Shown one piece after another: positions 12,260 through 25,539 of a DNA stretch of 64,000 bases; the first letter of the stretch is position 1, and each line of letters starts with the position of its first letter. The notes beneath the pieces were generated by a model. The model was not told the origin of the DNA. It saw only the letters and a program-made list of their open reading frames with translations, and ran no database searches. This stretch comes from Aphrophora alni (lineage: Eukaryota; Arthropoda; Insecta; Hemiptera; Aphrophoridae). A program made the translations under genes and the position numbers. The stretch spans positions 102,589,762 to 102,653,761 of the forward strand of contig OY740769.1 in assembly GCA_963513935.1 (NCBI GenBank), in the 5' to 3' direction.

Positions 12260-13425
12260 AGGGATTTTCTTTTGAAATGTTCAAGTTAATCTTAAGATGA
12301 CATGTAAATGTGACTCAATGTCACATACCACATTTTAATTCATTACATTTTGTCTGAAACATTAACAACAAGAATGTTTATCCCTATAAGTAATTCAGGA
12401 GTCCCGATATGTCTCTCAACTTTGTGTATATTAGAGAGAGATGAGAGCATAAGATCTGTGTGCATTTATTTTAAAGATAAGGGGAGACTGCCAGAGAGAG
12501 AGAAACGAGGAATAACTTAGATGAGGCACAGACACATCAATAATAATATTTCGTTTCATTTTTAGTTGTAGTAGGCAAAATATACTGACTATAAATCAAA
12601 TGTAACTGACAGAATTAAAAAAAGTAGAGAGACCATACTTACTTTCAGATTAAAAAATGTTGGTTTCCTGTTAATTTTAGAATAATTTTTTGAAAGGTTT
12701 AAAAAAGAAAACATACGTTTTAAATGATTTGAATACATTTTTCGTAAAATACAACCTCACTACATTAAATACACATTATCAAACTAAACATGGAAAGGAG
12801 TAGAAACATATTTATTTCAACAACTTTCTCATGTTCCCTGTCGTTTTATGTCATTATTTAGGCACGATCAATTAAATTCTAAGCTTATGTACAACGAAAC
12901 ATAGTGAACTCATACGACATTATAAAACCAATAACTTCAGTTTTACAACTTTTAATTTGGTTTTATTTCTTTATTAATGGACTGTAAAAATTCATGGACT
13001 ATCCTACAGTCGATTTTATGGAGATATTAGAGCTACGGTCACAGTTTTGTTGTTTATGATTATTTAGGAAACATTATACTATTATATGATATCGTTATAT
13101 TTTATGTTAAAGTTGGTTAGACGTGATATATACACCTCTATAAAATCAGTCAAGGAGATATTCTCTACGCACTCTACCCACACACAACCTAGTATCTTTA
13201 AACAAGATTTGAACTCGATTTTATTATTCAAGATAATATAAACATATAGTAAAGATTATATTACACTCCAATACTCTTTATTGGCTGTAATAAATATTTG
13301 TGTTGTACATTTCTGGACGTGTCTTGGTTTTTTAATAATACGGGGTGCTTCTTTATCATATTATACAGGGGTGCGAATGTTAGAAGCGATTCTAAACATC
13401 AAAATAAAAGTCCTCTTAGGTGCTA
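12260..13425. other. Gene-free AT-rich stretch
   Basis: No gene or RNA is recognised. A small agag-rich patch at 12.43-12.51 kb is simple sequence. Confidence 0.5.
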
Positions 13426-13429
13426 ATTT

Positions 13430-13640
13430 ATAGTGAGTATTTGTGTAGCAATCCCAAAGTATACATGCTGGGTCTACATTTTATTCATGTTGTCTTAGGT
13501 TAGATCTCTCCCTTTTGCCTTGTTTGGTTTCTATTGATCGACCGTCTTTCTCGTCTGACCTTGACGAAATCGAAGTAGGCTATTACAGTGTAAAGAGCCT
13601 CCAACCTTATGCTCTTTTTTTCTATTTTCTTAAGCCGATT
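13430..13640 (+). repeat. Family A dispersed repeat, copy 4
   Basis: Proximal terminus gtgtagcaatccc, then a ctgggtctac block, ctctcccttttgcc, the gaccttgacg block and a distal ttattctt-like tail, in family order. The family's attcgag block is altered. The 72-codon frame over it is not conserved. Confidence 0.5.
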
Positions 13641-14089
13641 ATGATCGCGAAGTTTTTTTTTTTACTTCAGAAGAACGAAAAACTTATCAATATAAATATT
13701 CTTAAAAAATTCTTCTTTCTTCCAGCTCGTTAACTTTTCTTTTTTTAATAAGACAACAATAAATTTAGATGTCCATACTTAATGATTCATCATTGTTATA
13801 ACCATTATTTATAAATGTACCACAAAATATTTCCATTTTAACTTAACTGTTTCAAAATGGCCTGCTATAAAATAATTGATCCCAAATACCTTGAAAACTA
13901 TAGATTTTACGAAATATTTAATATATAATAAACAGTTAACCTTATTATTACTGAGTAAGTTATATTTTAATATTAAGTTGAACAAATTGGTAAAAAACAA
14001 GAACAAAATTCTTGTAAATATGCTTGAACACCAGAATTGTTTTGGTCATCCACACAGTAATAAATATAGTAAAATTATTTGACTGCTAA

Positions 14090-14620
14090 GTATTAAAACA
14101 GTGATTTTAATGACGGCTGTCAGATCATTTTTGGCAATTATTCCTAAACCGTAATATTTTTTACAAGGGTTTGGGTTGATCATTAAGCTATTAACATTGA
14201 AGAAGAATACGAAAGAAATCGGTAGAGCCCCCAAGACCGATTTTTTTGCGATAACTCACCAACAGGTATTTTTGAATTTATGCGACCATTTAATTTGATA
14301 TCAGTCCTTATAGACTACACTTGAACAAAATTTCATCAAAATTGTTAAAATCTGTTTCGAAACATCGTAACAAATTTTAAGGTACCCCCAAATTTTCAGT
14401 TATAATAAATGGGTAAAATATATTAGGATATATGACCAAAATATGCCCACATACCAAATTTAAAATAGATTTCTCCACTTGTTTGGACTAACAGTAAGAC
14501 AGGCGTTAGACAACAACGAGTACATAGATTTAAAAACACGTTTTTGGACTCATGGAACTTCAAAATTATTATGTTAGCTAAAAACTCATCACGTAATAAA
14601 TATGAGAAAGTAACAAAATT
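14090..14620 (+). repeat. Family B dispersed repeat, copy 3 (5'-truncated)
   Basis: Carries the second half of the family: aatgacggctgtcagatcat, ccgtaatattttttac, gggtttgggttgatcatta, ccgatttttttgcgataact, then a ccccaaattttcagttat block, atgcccacataccaaattt, cacttgtttgg, and the ending ggactcatggaacttcaaaa followed by atgagaaagtaac. The same order is found at 26.7-27.1 and 41.3-41.8 kb. Confidence 0.6.
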
Positions 14621-14624
14621 AATA

Positions 14625-16015
14625 CATTTCTATTTACTTTGAAATTTTAATTTGCTCCATCTAGTGTTTGGGAAATCAGGCTGTACCGAAAAAGGTAGGT
14701 AAATTCGTCAGTAGAATGTTCTCTCTTCTTATGTATTTAAAAATTAAGAAACTGTTTCCATATTTTTGAAACATAAATAAACGGGGTAGAGGTTTTAACT
14801 GAAGTTCGATTTAGATGAAATATTTACATAGATTCGGTTTTACATATCACAAACAAGTTTGTTAACGAAAACATCGACAGGTAAATTTTAAAATACTCTA
14901 AATGATTTGTGGAATTACAATTAAATATATTGTAATAGTTATGGTCTTAGTGTTTCATTTTTGAAGTGTGCTTTTATTCAACATTTAAAGTAACACCTAA
15001 CATTTAGAGTACGTAATCTTTGGACCACCTTATCTCAATATATTACATTACTCACACCTACAAATTTGGTAAACAACGACATATTGGTAACTTGTATACA
15101 CTGGTTGGGTAAAGGTAAATCTCATTTCCAAGTTGACTTTAATGGGGAAATAAAAATATCCCGCAGTTGGCATCCCGTAGGAGTGACGGAGTTAACGACC
15201 ATTGTCTTTCCATACACTTCGAGATACAAAACGTTGTGTTGGCGGAATGTTGAGGCAGAAAATACCAGCTGTCAGCACGAGTTACCTACTGTCGAACTGG
15301 CGGCAATAGTGTTGGTAAGCCGTGTTGTTTAATATCGTAGTTACATCGACAGAGTGGTGGAAATTGTTTTAGAATTAATTAGTTATTGAATAAGAGTGGT
15401 CCAAATTGGTAGCTTCTGGTTTTATATGAATTAAACGGATTCACTTATTAGTTCGTAAATAGGAAAGAAAATCTCATAGAAATCACTTGTACATAAATGA
15501 TCTGAACATTCACAAATATTTTATTGGTAGAGTGGAACGGTTCCGGTTACACTTGTGTTGAATTGTAGTAAACATATATAACAGACAGTCTTTGATAGAC
15601 TATTTTTACAGGAGGGTTGAAATTGATCCTGCAGCCCTTTTGAAAATTTCCCTTCAAAGATAAAATAATGTAAGTGGCGGGAATTTATTCATAAACATTC
15701 ACATTATCATTTGTGAAACTAACAAACTTAAATTCTTAATATTGCCTATAAATATCTACATAGAAAATATAGGAAAAATCGTTTTATGCTTACATATTTC
15801 AAAATTGCCAATCGTCTTAAGTTAGTTTCATAGTTTTTATACATTGGAGCTTTACAAAAAAATTTACATTGCATACATACATGTATTTAACATTAAAAAT
15901 AAAGCCGACGAAGTAGAATATTTTGTGCTTGTTGGTTCTAATCATTGTAACTTGGAGCGTTAAGAAGTTCTGTTGATTTAATCCTGTAGAAAACTTTCAG
16001 AGGTTCTCAATACTA
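14625..16015. other. Gene-free stretch with one open frame of doubtful status
   Basis: A plus-strand frame of 88 codons at 15066-15332 lies in a somewhat GC-richer patch and ends close to a donor-like ttg|gtaagc at 15313-15320. No protein family is recognised, and no acceptor or neighbouring exon supports it. The rest is AT-rich background. Confidence 0.35.
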
Positions 16016-16019
16016 ATTA

Positions 16020-16090
16020 CGGGCTTGGCAATACCGAGGGAACCTATCTGGATCTACCCTTCCTTTCACGTCTAATACCAATTTGTGAGC
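16020..16090 (+). repeat. Family A dispersed repeat, copy 5 (proximal fragment)
   Basis: Only the first part is present: gggcttggcaataccgag, the ctggatctac block and a cctttcacgtctaat block, as in copies 2 and 8. Confidence 0.4.
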
Positions 16091-16604
16091 AATGGTACCA
16101 ATTTATTTATTCATAATTCAATCAAGCCTAGAGTTTTCCTTTTTGTAAAGCGTTACTGCATTTTTCCAATATCCGTTTTGAGGTGTAAATCCCGGGTCTA
16201 CGCATGCATCATAGAGTGTCCAGCTTTGAAGAAACTAATCTAATTAATGACGGATTAATTAATTATTAAAATTTTTACTTACTGAGAAAAAAATAGCACA
16301 AATTATCTGAACGTGTGAAGTTAGCCGATGGTCATCGTGAAGTTACCTCGTTGTAAATAATCTATTCAGTCCGGCCTAATTGGGGAATTGGAATTAATCA
16401 GTCATATTGTAATTTATAATAAGGTAACAAACCGAAAATAACAGACACTAAAACACTGAAACTGACTGAGTGAACGATATTCTGTGTTCTGCGTGGTCTG
16501 GTTAACATAGTGCAGACCAAGTTCCGGTCAACTCTTTCCTGCCGTTAAGCTAGACGCACGTACTTAACTTAGTTCCAGCTCAACTTCCGGGCGCAAGCAA
16601 AGTG

Positions 16605-16740
16605 ATACCGTCAAAGTCTTGGGTTATATCCCTCTCTTTCATCTCTCTTTTGTTTGACCTATTCCTATTATTTACTGACACTGACGCTATTAGAGTATTC
16701 GAGGGCTGGGGGCTTTTATTATATTATTATTATGGCGATG
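16605..16740 (+). repeat. Family A dispersed repeat, copy 6
   Basis: Blocks in order: ccctctctttcatctctctt, gacctattcctatt, gacactgacgctattagag, tattcgagggctgg, and the distal tatggcgatgatgat. The proximal terminus is not clear; a GC-richer stretch precedes it. Confidence 0.6.
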
Positions 16741-16744
16741 ATGA

Positions 16745-18340
16745 TTGAAAAGTTTTGACTTTAAACGTCAAGAAAAAAATAAGAACATTTTCTAGTTTAG
16801 TTAACTTTTTCAACTGGACAATATGTTAAAACGTTATGTTATCATAGAGCGTGTTGTGAGTTAGTTTTATACAACGAGGGTGTAATTCTATCGACGATGG
16901 AATAATGTCCATACACGAAAATAGGATTATATAAGAACCACGATAAGGTATTTATAAATCAATTAAACTTATAACTAAGCAGTCAGGTAAGGGATTCAGA
17001 TACTGATGAGTAAGATATAAATTATTGTGGTAATAAAAAATTCCACTAACTTTCTCACACATTCGTCCATAAACTAAATAATAACAAAAATTAACATTTA
17101 CACGATCTTTCCAAGAATGCCTCTTTATATTTGAGAAAGAAAAAGTAAAAATGTAATTTAAGTTTAATTTGTGAAATTCAAAAAACATATAGTGTTAAAT
17201 ATATTTAATTACTTTAATTCGTTCCAAGCTAGATTCACTTCTGCTGTTTATCGGATGTGCAAAACGATTTTGATTTGTCATTAAACGTTTTCGTATTTTG
17301 CCACTTCTTTCTGAATTGTAGTTTTCCTGAATTTGCGATTTTATGAACGGGTTATGGTTATAATTATCCATATTTAACTAAAAAATTTAATTATTTATTC
17401 ATCAGATTTTGAGAAATTATATTTTTGTAACTAAATAGAATGTGTTGTTAGTGATAATTTCAGAACCAAGATCTTTGGTGAGTACCAGCATACGTTTTGT
17501 TTTGGAGTCTACAATTTTTTGATGCAACAGAATTTATAAAAATTCTTAATGCCGATTTTGTGAAAAACTACTTTTGATTTTAGGAAAGCTACCAATAAAT
17601 TTGGAAACTTGGAGCTATATAAAAAACACGTCACATTTCAAATTTTATATAAACATAGATTCAATTGTTTACAAGGTGAGCACGACAGCCACCATTAAAA
17701 AAAAATGGAGGACACACCTAAAAAGATATTGCCGCGAAATATCTGACATGGATTTTGAAATTACGTATAAAAGTACATTAGATTAATTTTATCAATAATG
17801 AGACAAAACAAATATTTATTTAATTATAACAAAAATGGGAAATTTCAAGTAGCATAGGATTTTTTTTACAGTATAAAATAATATACAATTGATTTAACAA
17901 AGAGAAATATAATTCACCTCGATATTGCAACAGATCTTCTGAGTTTATCTGATTAAAAAAACTTTAATTAAAACACCAGATTCTATAACCTTTAGAAGCA
18001 TGTTCATTCCAATCAATCAACCCCAGTTTTTCTCAAGTTTCTTCATACAAGAGATGGTGTAACATCGCCAAAGTTTTCTCTACTATTACGTGATTACAAA
18101 TTCCATTAAATTTTCGGATTATTTCAGTCTGGAAGCAAAACTAATTAACTTTCTTTCTTTAAACTCCTGTACGTACGAGAAAACATTAAATTTAAGTAGA
18201 TGAAAATGAAATAAGTTTAAAAAACACTTGAGGTAAAATTGGTAATTTGAAATTTTTTACAATTTTCATAAATGTTAATTATTTATATATGTTTTAAACT
18301 ATATTCATTTCACATATCATACGTATATTTGTCAGTATAT
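16745..18340. other. Gene-free AT-rich stretch
   Basis: No gene recognised. A plus-strand frame of 70 codons at 17574-17786 and a minus-strand frame of 78 codons at 16952-17188 have no identifiable motif and are probably chance. Confidence 0.45.
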
Positions 18341-18344
18341 ATAT

Positions 18345-18407
18345 GCGTGCGCGCGTGTGTGTGTGTGTGTTTGTGTATGCCATCCATAATGTATATATAT
18401 ATATATA
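18345..18407 (+). repeat. (GT)n and (TA)n microsatellites
   Basis: gcgtgcgcgcgtgtgtgtgt continues as GT to 18370, and a short (TA)7 follows at 18393-18407. Confidence 0.8.
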
Positions 18408-18504
18408 AATTACTATTAATTAACGTGTTTCAGATAGAAACACGTATCCTTAAAACATATTAAACTTCCCTTACATTAAAATAGTACGAAAGTCCATTTG
18501 AACA

Positions 18505-18660
18505 AGATTAAAAGCACAAACTTTGTCACTTCCCATCCCAAAAATCAAATAAAAATAAACCAAAACTAATCAACTTCAACGGAATCAATTTTGAGTTTTT
18601 TATAATAGCCCCAAGGAAGATTCTCTTATTCAGTTCTCTGTTCTTCAATCATTTTTAAAT
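18505..18660 (+). repeat. Family B fragment (5' part)
   Basis: Contains aaaagcacaaactttgtcac, tcccatcccaaaaatcaaat and aaaaataaaccaaaac, the opening blocks of the family as at 26.41 and 63.65 kb. It then breaks off. Confidence 0.5.
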
Positions 18661-18699
18661 AATGACACTTATAATCAGGTGTTTCTTTTCTCTAATGGC

Positions 18700-18906
18700 G
18701 AACAACCTTGGGGTCATCATCACAATGAAAAGGAAAAAAAAACATATAAAACCCGTCGTCCTCGAATACCGTAATAGCGTATTAATCGGAAGAGCACGTT
18801 GGTCACTTGATAGGAGAGATGAAAGAGAGGGATCTAACCCACCAAGACTTGATAAAGAAAGGAATGCATCCAGCTAGGTAACCTCGTGTTTGCCACACCC
18901 TGTATA
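18700..18906 (-). repeat. Family A dispersed repeat, copy 7
   Basis: Read on the minus strand it starts at tatacagggtgtggcaaac, with a ctagctgg block, then ctttcatctctcc, attcgagg and the distal gtgatgatgacccc. The TATACAGGGTG terminus, like the end of a DNA transposon abutting a TA dinucleotide, is the best preserved one in the window. The 71-codon plus-strand frame over it is incidental. Confidence 0.6.
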
Positions 18907-19054
18907 CACTATAGCTAATCCCTTAGTCGGTTCTTAAAACGTCGTGTTTAGTAAGACTTTTAAAATGTCGTAACAAAAAAGTGGAACAGATTTTCCGTAG
19001 CACGGATGCTAATGGATGTCAAGTTAAAACCAAATTAAGGCCTCGATTTTACCG

Positions 19055-19250
19055 TAGCGATCCCCAGGTATTCTAGCTGGATCTACAACTGTCCTCATCC
19101 CTTGTTAAATCCCTGTATTTTATCTTTCCAACAAGGTTCCTCTTTCCTGATCCTGACGCTATTAGAGTATTAGAAGGGAATAGGTGTATTTTCTGATCGT
19201 TTCGTTTTATAATTTATAAGACGTTGGTGACCGAGAGCTTTTTTTCACTT
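19055..19250 (+). repeat. Family A dispersed repeat, copy 8
   Basis: Blocks in order: gcgatccccaggtattctag, ctggatctac, ccttgttaaatccct, cctctttcctgatcctgacg, ctattagagtattagaaggg, and the distal gacgttggtgaccgagagc. It extends nearly the whole family length. Confidence 0.6.
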
Positions 19251-19254
19251 TTAA

Positions 19255-22200
19255 ACTCACCTAAATAATAAAAAATTTAAGTTCTGTATATTTCAATATT
19301 TTTGAAATTGAAACTTGATTTTGAAGCCTGTAGGTAATGATCGGTAATTATTAAATGGTCGCCAATACCAACATCCAAAGAAAATTCGGTTCAAAGAAGA
19401 AGTTTTTAACTTTATTGTATTGATTGAATTACATCAAACAATAAGCGTTCGACTGATTCATAAAAACTTTTTTACTACTTTAAGTTTGAAATGACGCCAT
19501 AAAACAATATACAAACATACAAGTGCTGTCTCTTCGATTTAAATTATATAGGCACCAAGCCCACACTAATTTCATTGCGTTTAATAAAGAAATAAAAATA
19601 TCCTGTATCTGATTGACTGCTTCTATTCAAGCTTTATTGTCTTGTCTGCACACTTCAGCTCAGTGTTTAGAATTTCCACAAATAACCACCTGCCACTGCA
19701 TGTTACACAAAGTATCTCCTCTTGTATTGACAGTTGCAACGTTTGTAAGTCGGAAAATCAAGATTGAATTTAATTTAAAATTAAAATTGTCCTTCTTTAG
19801 AATTAGTATTGAACTTGTTATGGCTCGGAGCAATGAGAAAAAGTAAACACAAACGAAGTTGAAGATTAAAAAATATTGTTCGAGAACCTGTTGAAATAGA
19901 AAACGATTAGAGAAGTGTAACATTATTTTTTTATTTCTTTCAAATGGAAATAATTCACGTCTATTTCAGCTTTGTGATAAATGAAAGTAATACTTCTCGA
20001 AAGTCTTATTACAGTGCGCGCAATTTAGGAATTTGTCTGGTTAGGGAGAATACGTTTTTTGTTAAGGCGATGATTAGCCATTTGTTTTTGCCTGTAAACT
20101 AAGAAAACACTAGTTCTCATTTCTAACATTTAAGGACTTTATTTTATGTTTATCATATTATGGATTTAATCACCTAAAAATGATACTTGACCCACACTCT
20201 TAAAATGCCATGTATTATTTTAATACATAAATGTATACAAATCTCCCAGGAATAAACGAATAAAACTTCATTATTTATACTTTTATTTCGTAAAACAACT
20301 AACAAAATATAAAGCTTGATTAGAATATATAAAAATATAATGATTTATAATTTATTGAAATCTAAATTTTTGAGTTTGAAGAGTTACACAAATTATTTTT
20401 AGAATAACTTTAAACTAGGAATTGTGCCAAGATTTTGTAAATAATTGTACCATCTAACACATGGTTTCTAGTAAATAATTCTTTATTATTTCGTATAATA
20501 TTTAAATTATTTTTATGTGGCATTAAACTTTTAATGGAAAAGATGAACATGTTTGTAAATCAAATTGTAATAAAAGGAAGATTATAACGTAATCTGTGAT
20601 GTCGGCTTTTCTTAAAATTAAATAAATCCTTCCTCCTTCACTCGGAAACCCCGTTAATTTGGACTCTGTCTTCCTTTTATCTACATTATCTTGAACCGTA
20701 GAGGAATGTAAATAATGTAAAATATATTTCTAAACCAACAAACGTTGACGTAAAACGTAATATTGTTTCTTAATTTTTTTTTTCAAAATCCAAAACAACT
20801 CTCCAAAAGCGATTTCAAGTAACATGCAAGCGGCGAAATGTTCGATAATCTCCAAAACATGATTAATTAAAACAAAACGTATGTACGGGCTTTAAATTCG
20901 CACAAGCAAGAAGTTAATTACACAGTTTAAAAGTTAAGTTTTCAGGTTAAAAACTTGTGATTAACCTACGCTTGTTACTTTAAGCTTTTTACTGAACCAC
21001 TGTGATTACTGGATTTGTTTTTTTATGACGATATTATAAAATACTACAACAAATATTACAGACAATTTATAAAATCGTTATAATATTTTAGGTGTGCAAT
21101 AAAAGGAGAAATCTCTGACAATTCTTTTGGGACGCAAGTTACCGTGTTAATCCATTATCGTGTTTGTGATTGTGGAATTACTATTACTAGTGACTCCTGG
21201 TTGCGAAGGATAAAATTACAGTGAAGGGAACTCGACATTCTGACAACACATTATCCGATTAAAAAGTGGTTAGCCTGTAAGGATACAGGATTATTTTAAG
21301 TTTTACTCTTTGTCAGGAACTTTATTTTCGTATAAACCGATATGTCTTAGTTATATATTAAATTATTAATATGAATTATAAAAAAAACTTTTTTTATATA
21401 TTTTCTATTTCCAGAATTTTTTCAAAAAACTTTAATTTAATTTATATTTCAGTTATATATTCAACAATTTTTACATTTTTTGTTATCAATAAGATTTTAT
21501 TATTTATTATACAATTATTTTTTTTAGATAGAAATGTTATAATATTTTATTTCATTAAAAAATAGAAAGTTTCACTTATATTATATATATTGACGTGTAG
21601 TTAAAATTTTTTCAAAAATGGTTAGTTTTCTAAATTTTAAAACACGCACTACAATTAGGGGTAAAACAGTAGAACGTGCTCCATTTTGCAGTAAGATAAC
21701 ATGCAAGCACTTTTGATTATTTGATTCGTAAATTGAGGCTAAAATATATCGTAATTTTAAAAGAAAACTTTAACGAATAAAGTAGTGTTTTTCTCCTATG
21801 CAAATATCAATATTATAAGGTGATTTGGTTATTGTAATTCGTCTTTTAATTATAATTAAATAGTTAGAGCGTTAATTTAAGCAATATCTTTTTATTACAT
21901 GCTTATCATTACATTTTGAATACAAAATCAATTTTGTCATGGTATCCTTAAGTTCTAAACAAACACTTCTCCCCTTTGATATATTAAATTAAGAAAAGTA
22001 GAAAGCTGTTTGTAATGTTTGGAGTTGTTAAATTATTTATATCCTTTATTTCTACATCTCAAATGAGTCGTTTGCTGTTTATAAACAGCTACACAGATAT
22101 TAATGCGTTTTTGTACGTTTATCACAAAATTTTCGGACTTTATCTGAGTAAATAACTAAATGAATTTAGATAATCAAAAGTAACAACCAATTTGAAAGTT

Positions 22201-22800
22201 GGTACTATTTGCCAATTTTAAACTCTATGCAAACATAAAAGCATTTAATAAATTCTCTAGAAGAATGAAAACTAATGTTATACCTAATTTTCTAATTCAA
22301 AGTGTTTCTTGCAATATTCAGGACGAGACAGTTTATTATACATAGGTTTCAAACATTTATCAGGTATTTCGTTACTCGTAGCAGAAAATCTAAAATTTAA
22401 TACTTTGGAAAAGAATTAATTAACGAGACTTCTATCACTAATAAAAGAATAACTTAGAGATATTTAGGTTCAATATCTGGTAGAGCTGAATAGTTACGGT
22501 GTTTACTTTGCGTGCAGAGCGAATTGCAGAGCAGCGATTGATGCGAATTCCGATACTTACGATGAAAGTATTTACATATACTGTTCGGTTAACCTCAAAG
22601 TATTTTCGATCCCTAATTTTAAGCGTCGAACTGGCAGACCTAAAACGTATAAACTGGAAGCCACATTTGGGTCACTTTACAGACTTTTAAAAAGTTGTAT
22701 AAAACCTATTGGGCTAACCAACGCTTATGTTGTAACATATGCTATTGTTTTACACTCATGGGCGTTTATTTATATGAGTAAAAACAAATTCATTTGAGAT
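19255..22800. other. Gene-free AT-rich stretch
   Basis: Several short frames (61-87 codons) occur on both strands around 19.6-19.9, 21.4 and 22.5 kb. None carries a motif, and the overlapping antiparallel pair at 19.6-19.9 kb is typical of chance. No repeat boundary was recognised. Confidence 0.45.
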
Positions 22801-22811
22801 AACGAATTTAA

Positions 22812-23020
22812 AAAGTAAAGGCATCAATAACTCCAGATGTTCTAGATCGGGTGTGGGAAGAGTTGGAATATCGCATGGACAGAACTGCCCAATGGGCCCA
22901 CATAGAAATCAGACAAACTAGAAAAATCGTCTGTATCTGTTTTTTCATGTATGTTAAATTTATATTTTTAGAAATATATTTATTCAAAATCACATCATAA
23001 CTTCATGGACACGCTGTATA
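22812..23020 (+). pseudogene. Mariner-like transposase C-terminus and right terminal inverted repeat
   Basis: The plus strand reads KVKASITPDVLDRVWEELEY, then RMDRTAQWAHIEI. This is the characteristic last block of a mariner-type transposase group in insects (ITPDML-RVW-ELEYRLD-C---NGAHIE). About 100 bp further, 22999-23020 reads taacttcatggacacgctgt then ATA. This closely matches the right terminal repeat of the element at 39.81-41.01 kb (cttcatggccactctgta in complement of its left end). The rest of the element upstream could not be found. The 61-codon minus-strand frame here is a shadow. Confidence 0.7.
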
Positions 23021-23024
23021 TATT

Positions 23025-23750
23025 TTTGAGTTTCATAAATAAATTACAGGCCACTTGATGTAGTATGGCATTTCTTCCTCAACTACTGACACATGTTATT
23101 CTCTTGTTTTCAATGCAGGAAGTGGCCATAGCATGTTTGTTTGTCATTCTGAACGATTTTACAGTCGTTAATACTCCCTTACACAGTTTATAACAGTCAT
23201 AAACAAATTTGATATTTCCTTACATTGGACGTTATACAATAGTCATTGCCTAAATACATGTAATAGTAACGATTGAACTTATACTTGTAATTATGCGGAC
23301 ACATTTAATGTAGACATCAGGTGTAGGTTTAACAACATGTAATAAATGAAGGGAAAACAGGTTGGAATTGCAGATTAAGTCATATTTATTATATTGATAG
23401 TCAAATTGTAAAGTGTTTATAATATTAGAAATTATTTATTGAATTTATTTTAGAATAATTGTGGGTATATACAACTAAGGCAAAATAGCTTTGCTTCTGG
23501 AATAACCAAATTTCATAAAATGAATATTTGTTTTATTGGTTTTTATCATGTAATTAGTACTAAGTGTTTCTTACTGCTGCAATTTATTATTTTATTTTGA
23601 TATTATGATTTTTAAATTGTTGTATGTTTATCTATACATAAGAGTATTTATATATTCTTACGTGAGTTATAAAATCTACGTGTGATTTGTAATTAATGAG
23701 AAATTAGAAGACTACATAATTATTACTAACAAAATTTTCTTGTTGTATAA
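23025..23750. other. Gene-free AT-rich stretch
   Basis: No gene, RNA or repeat boundary recognised. Confidence 0.5.
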
Positions 23751-23757
23751 ATAGAAA

Positions 23758-23970
23758 AACTTCTCGGCCATTATCGTCTTATAAAAATAAGAAGATAAAA
23801 TAAAGACCACTTACCCTTGAATAATCTTATAGCTACAGATTCGGAAAAAAACGAAAATTGGTCGAGGGAAACCTGATAAAGAAGTTGAAAGAGAGGGAAC
23901 AAACGAAAGATTACATGAAGAAGGAGTAGACCCAGCTAGGTCTCTCGTGTTTGACACAATACAGAGTGAT
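23758..23970 (-). repeat. Family A dispersed repeat, copy 9
   Basis: Minus strand order: gtgtcaaacacgagagacct, agctgggtctactccttctt, ccctctctttcaacttc, a degraded middle, and the distal aagacgataatggccgagaa block. It is one of the more complete copies. Confidence 0.6.
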
Positions 23971-23974
23971 TCAA

Positions 23975-25110
23975 AATTGCACGCCAGTAATTTAGGGGCT
24001 ACTTCTAGAGCTACAAAAAATACAGCATGTATAAACTTACGTTAGGAAAAAGCTTTGTTTTCAGTCTGTCGGCCATTTTCTGTTAAATATTTAAAAACAT
24101 CTTTGGAAATAGATAAGACATTGAGTGAACATTTGCTTGACCCATTGTTTGTGTAACTTTCTACTATTACTCCAGAAAAACAAACTTTTATTTTGTACAT
24201 TTTCAAAATTGATGATATTTATATTATTATTGTTCGAATATTTTGCCATTTAAACTTCAAAATATAAAACAATAGATCAATTTTTTTCTCTTTAAGCGAA
24301 AAGAAAAAATCTATTATTTTTAGGTTAAAAATAACAGAGTTTTCTACAAAAAACTAAAAATAATAATTTCTTGGTAAACTGTTTACAACACGCATGATTA
24401 GCTCAAACCGTAATATTATGGTATTATGATTGTTATAACAGTAACATTATATTTCATTCCCTAGAAATATACTAAAAATTGTAAATGTCTCCTTAAACAT
24501 GTTCAAAATGGCGACTGGTTTTCTAACACTCAATTATAATTTTATTCCCATAAGTTGGTAAATCGTCAATTAATTAAGTTTAACCTGTTGAATTTAATAT
24601 TCTATTGAGCGATATTTTGTACTGTTATCTTTCTAGGGAATATTTCAGTTTGTCATAAGTAATAGGCGATACATGTAAAATTTGTACATTTGTAAAATGA
24701 ATTTTGGAGATTTACAGACTTTCTGTTAAGTTTCGGTAAAGTAAAATAATAACCATTAGCTGCTACTTTTAAGGAACTGAAGAATTTTCTTTTTTGGTAC
24801 ATTTACAAAATATGAAAATATACAAAATTTCATCAAAGCCTATCTACTAGTTTTGAAAAAATCAAAACTAACAGATAAAGATCATTGAAAAATTCATTAT
24901 TTTTTCATTTGATAGACGTAAGTGCAAGGTATAACTCGATACTTTAAAGATATAATTTATGTAATTTATAATTTTCAGAATCTGGGAAAACATTCAGCTC
25001 TACTAATATTAAAACTATTCATATAACTAATTATGAAATGTTTCTACATTTAATATAGTAATTTATATTAATGGATTATCAAAACATTGATTCTATCAGC
25101 GCGCTCTCTC
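23975..25110. other. Gene-free AT-rich stretch, possible old repeat phrases
   Basis: At 24.8 kb the phrase tacaaaatttcatcaaagcc followed by tatctactagttttg resembles the generic middle block of family B, but it cannot be aligned further. There is no gene. Confidence 0.4.
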
Positions 25111-25114
25111 TCTA

Positions 25115-25535
<421 letters not shown>

Positions 25536-25539
25536 ATAT

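Noticed and set aside
15066..15332. 88-codon frame ending near a splice-donor-like GTAAGC
   Set aside because: No protein family, acceptor or adjoining exon could be found; one donor-like site is not enough for an exon call.
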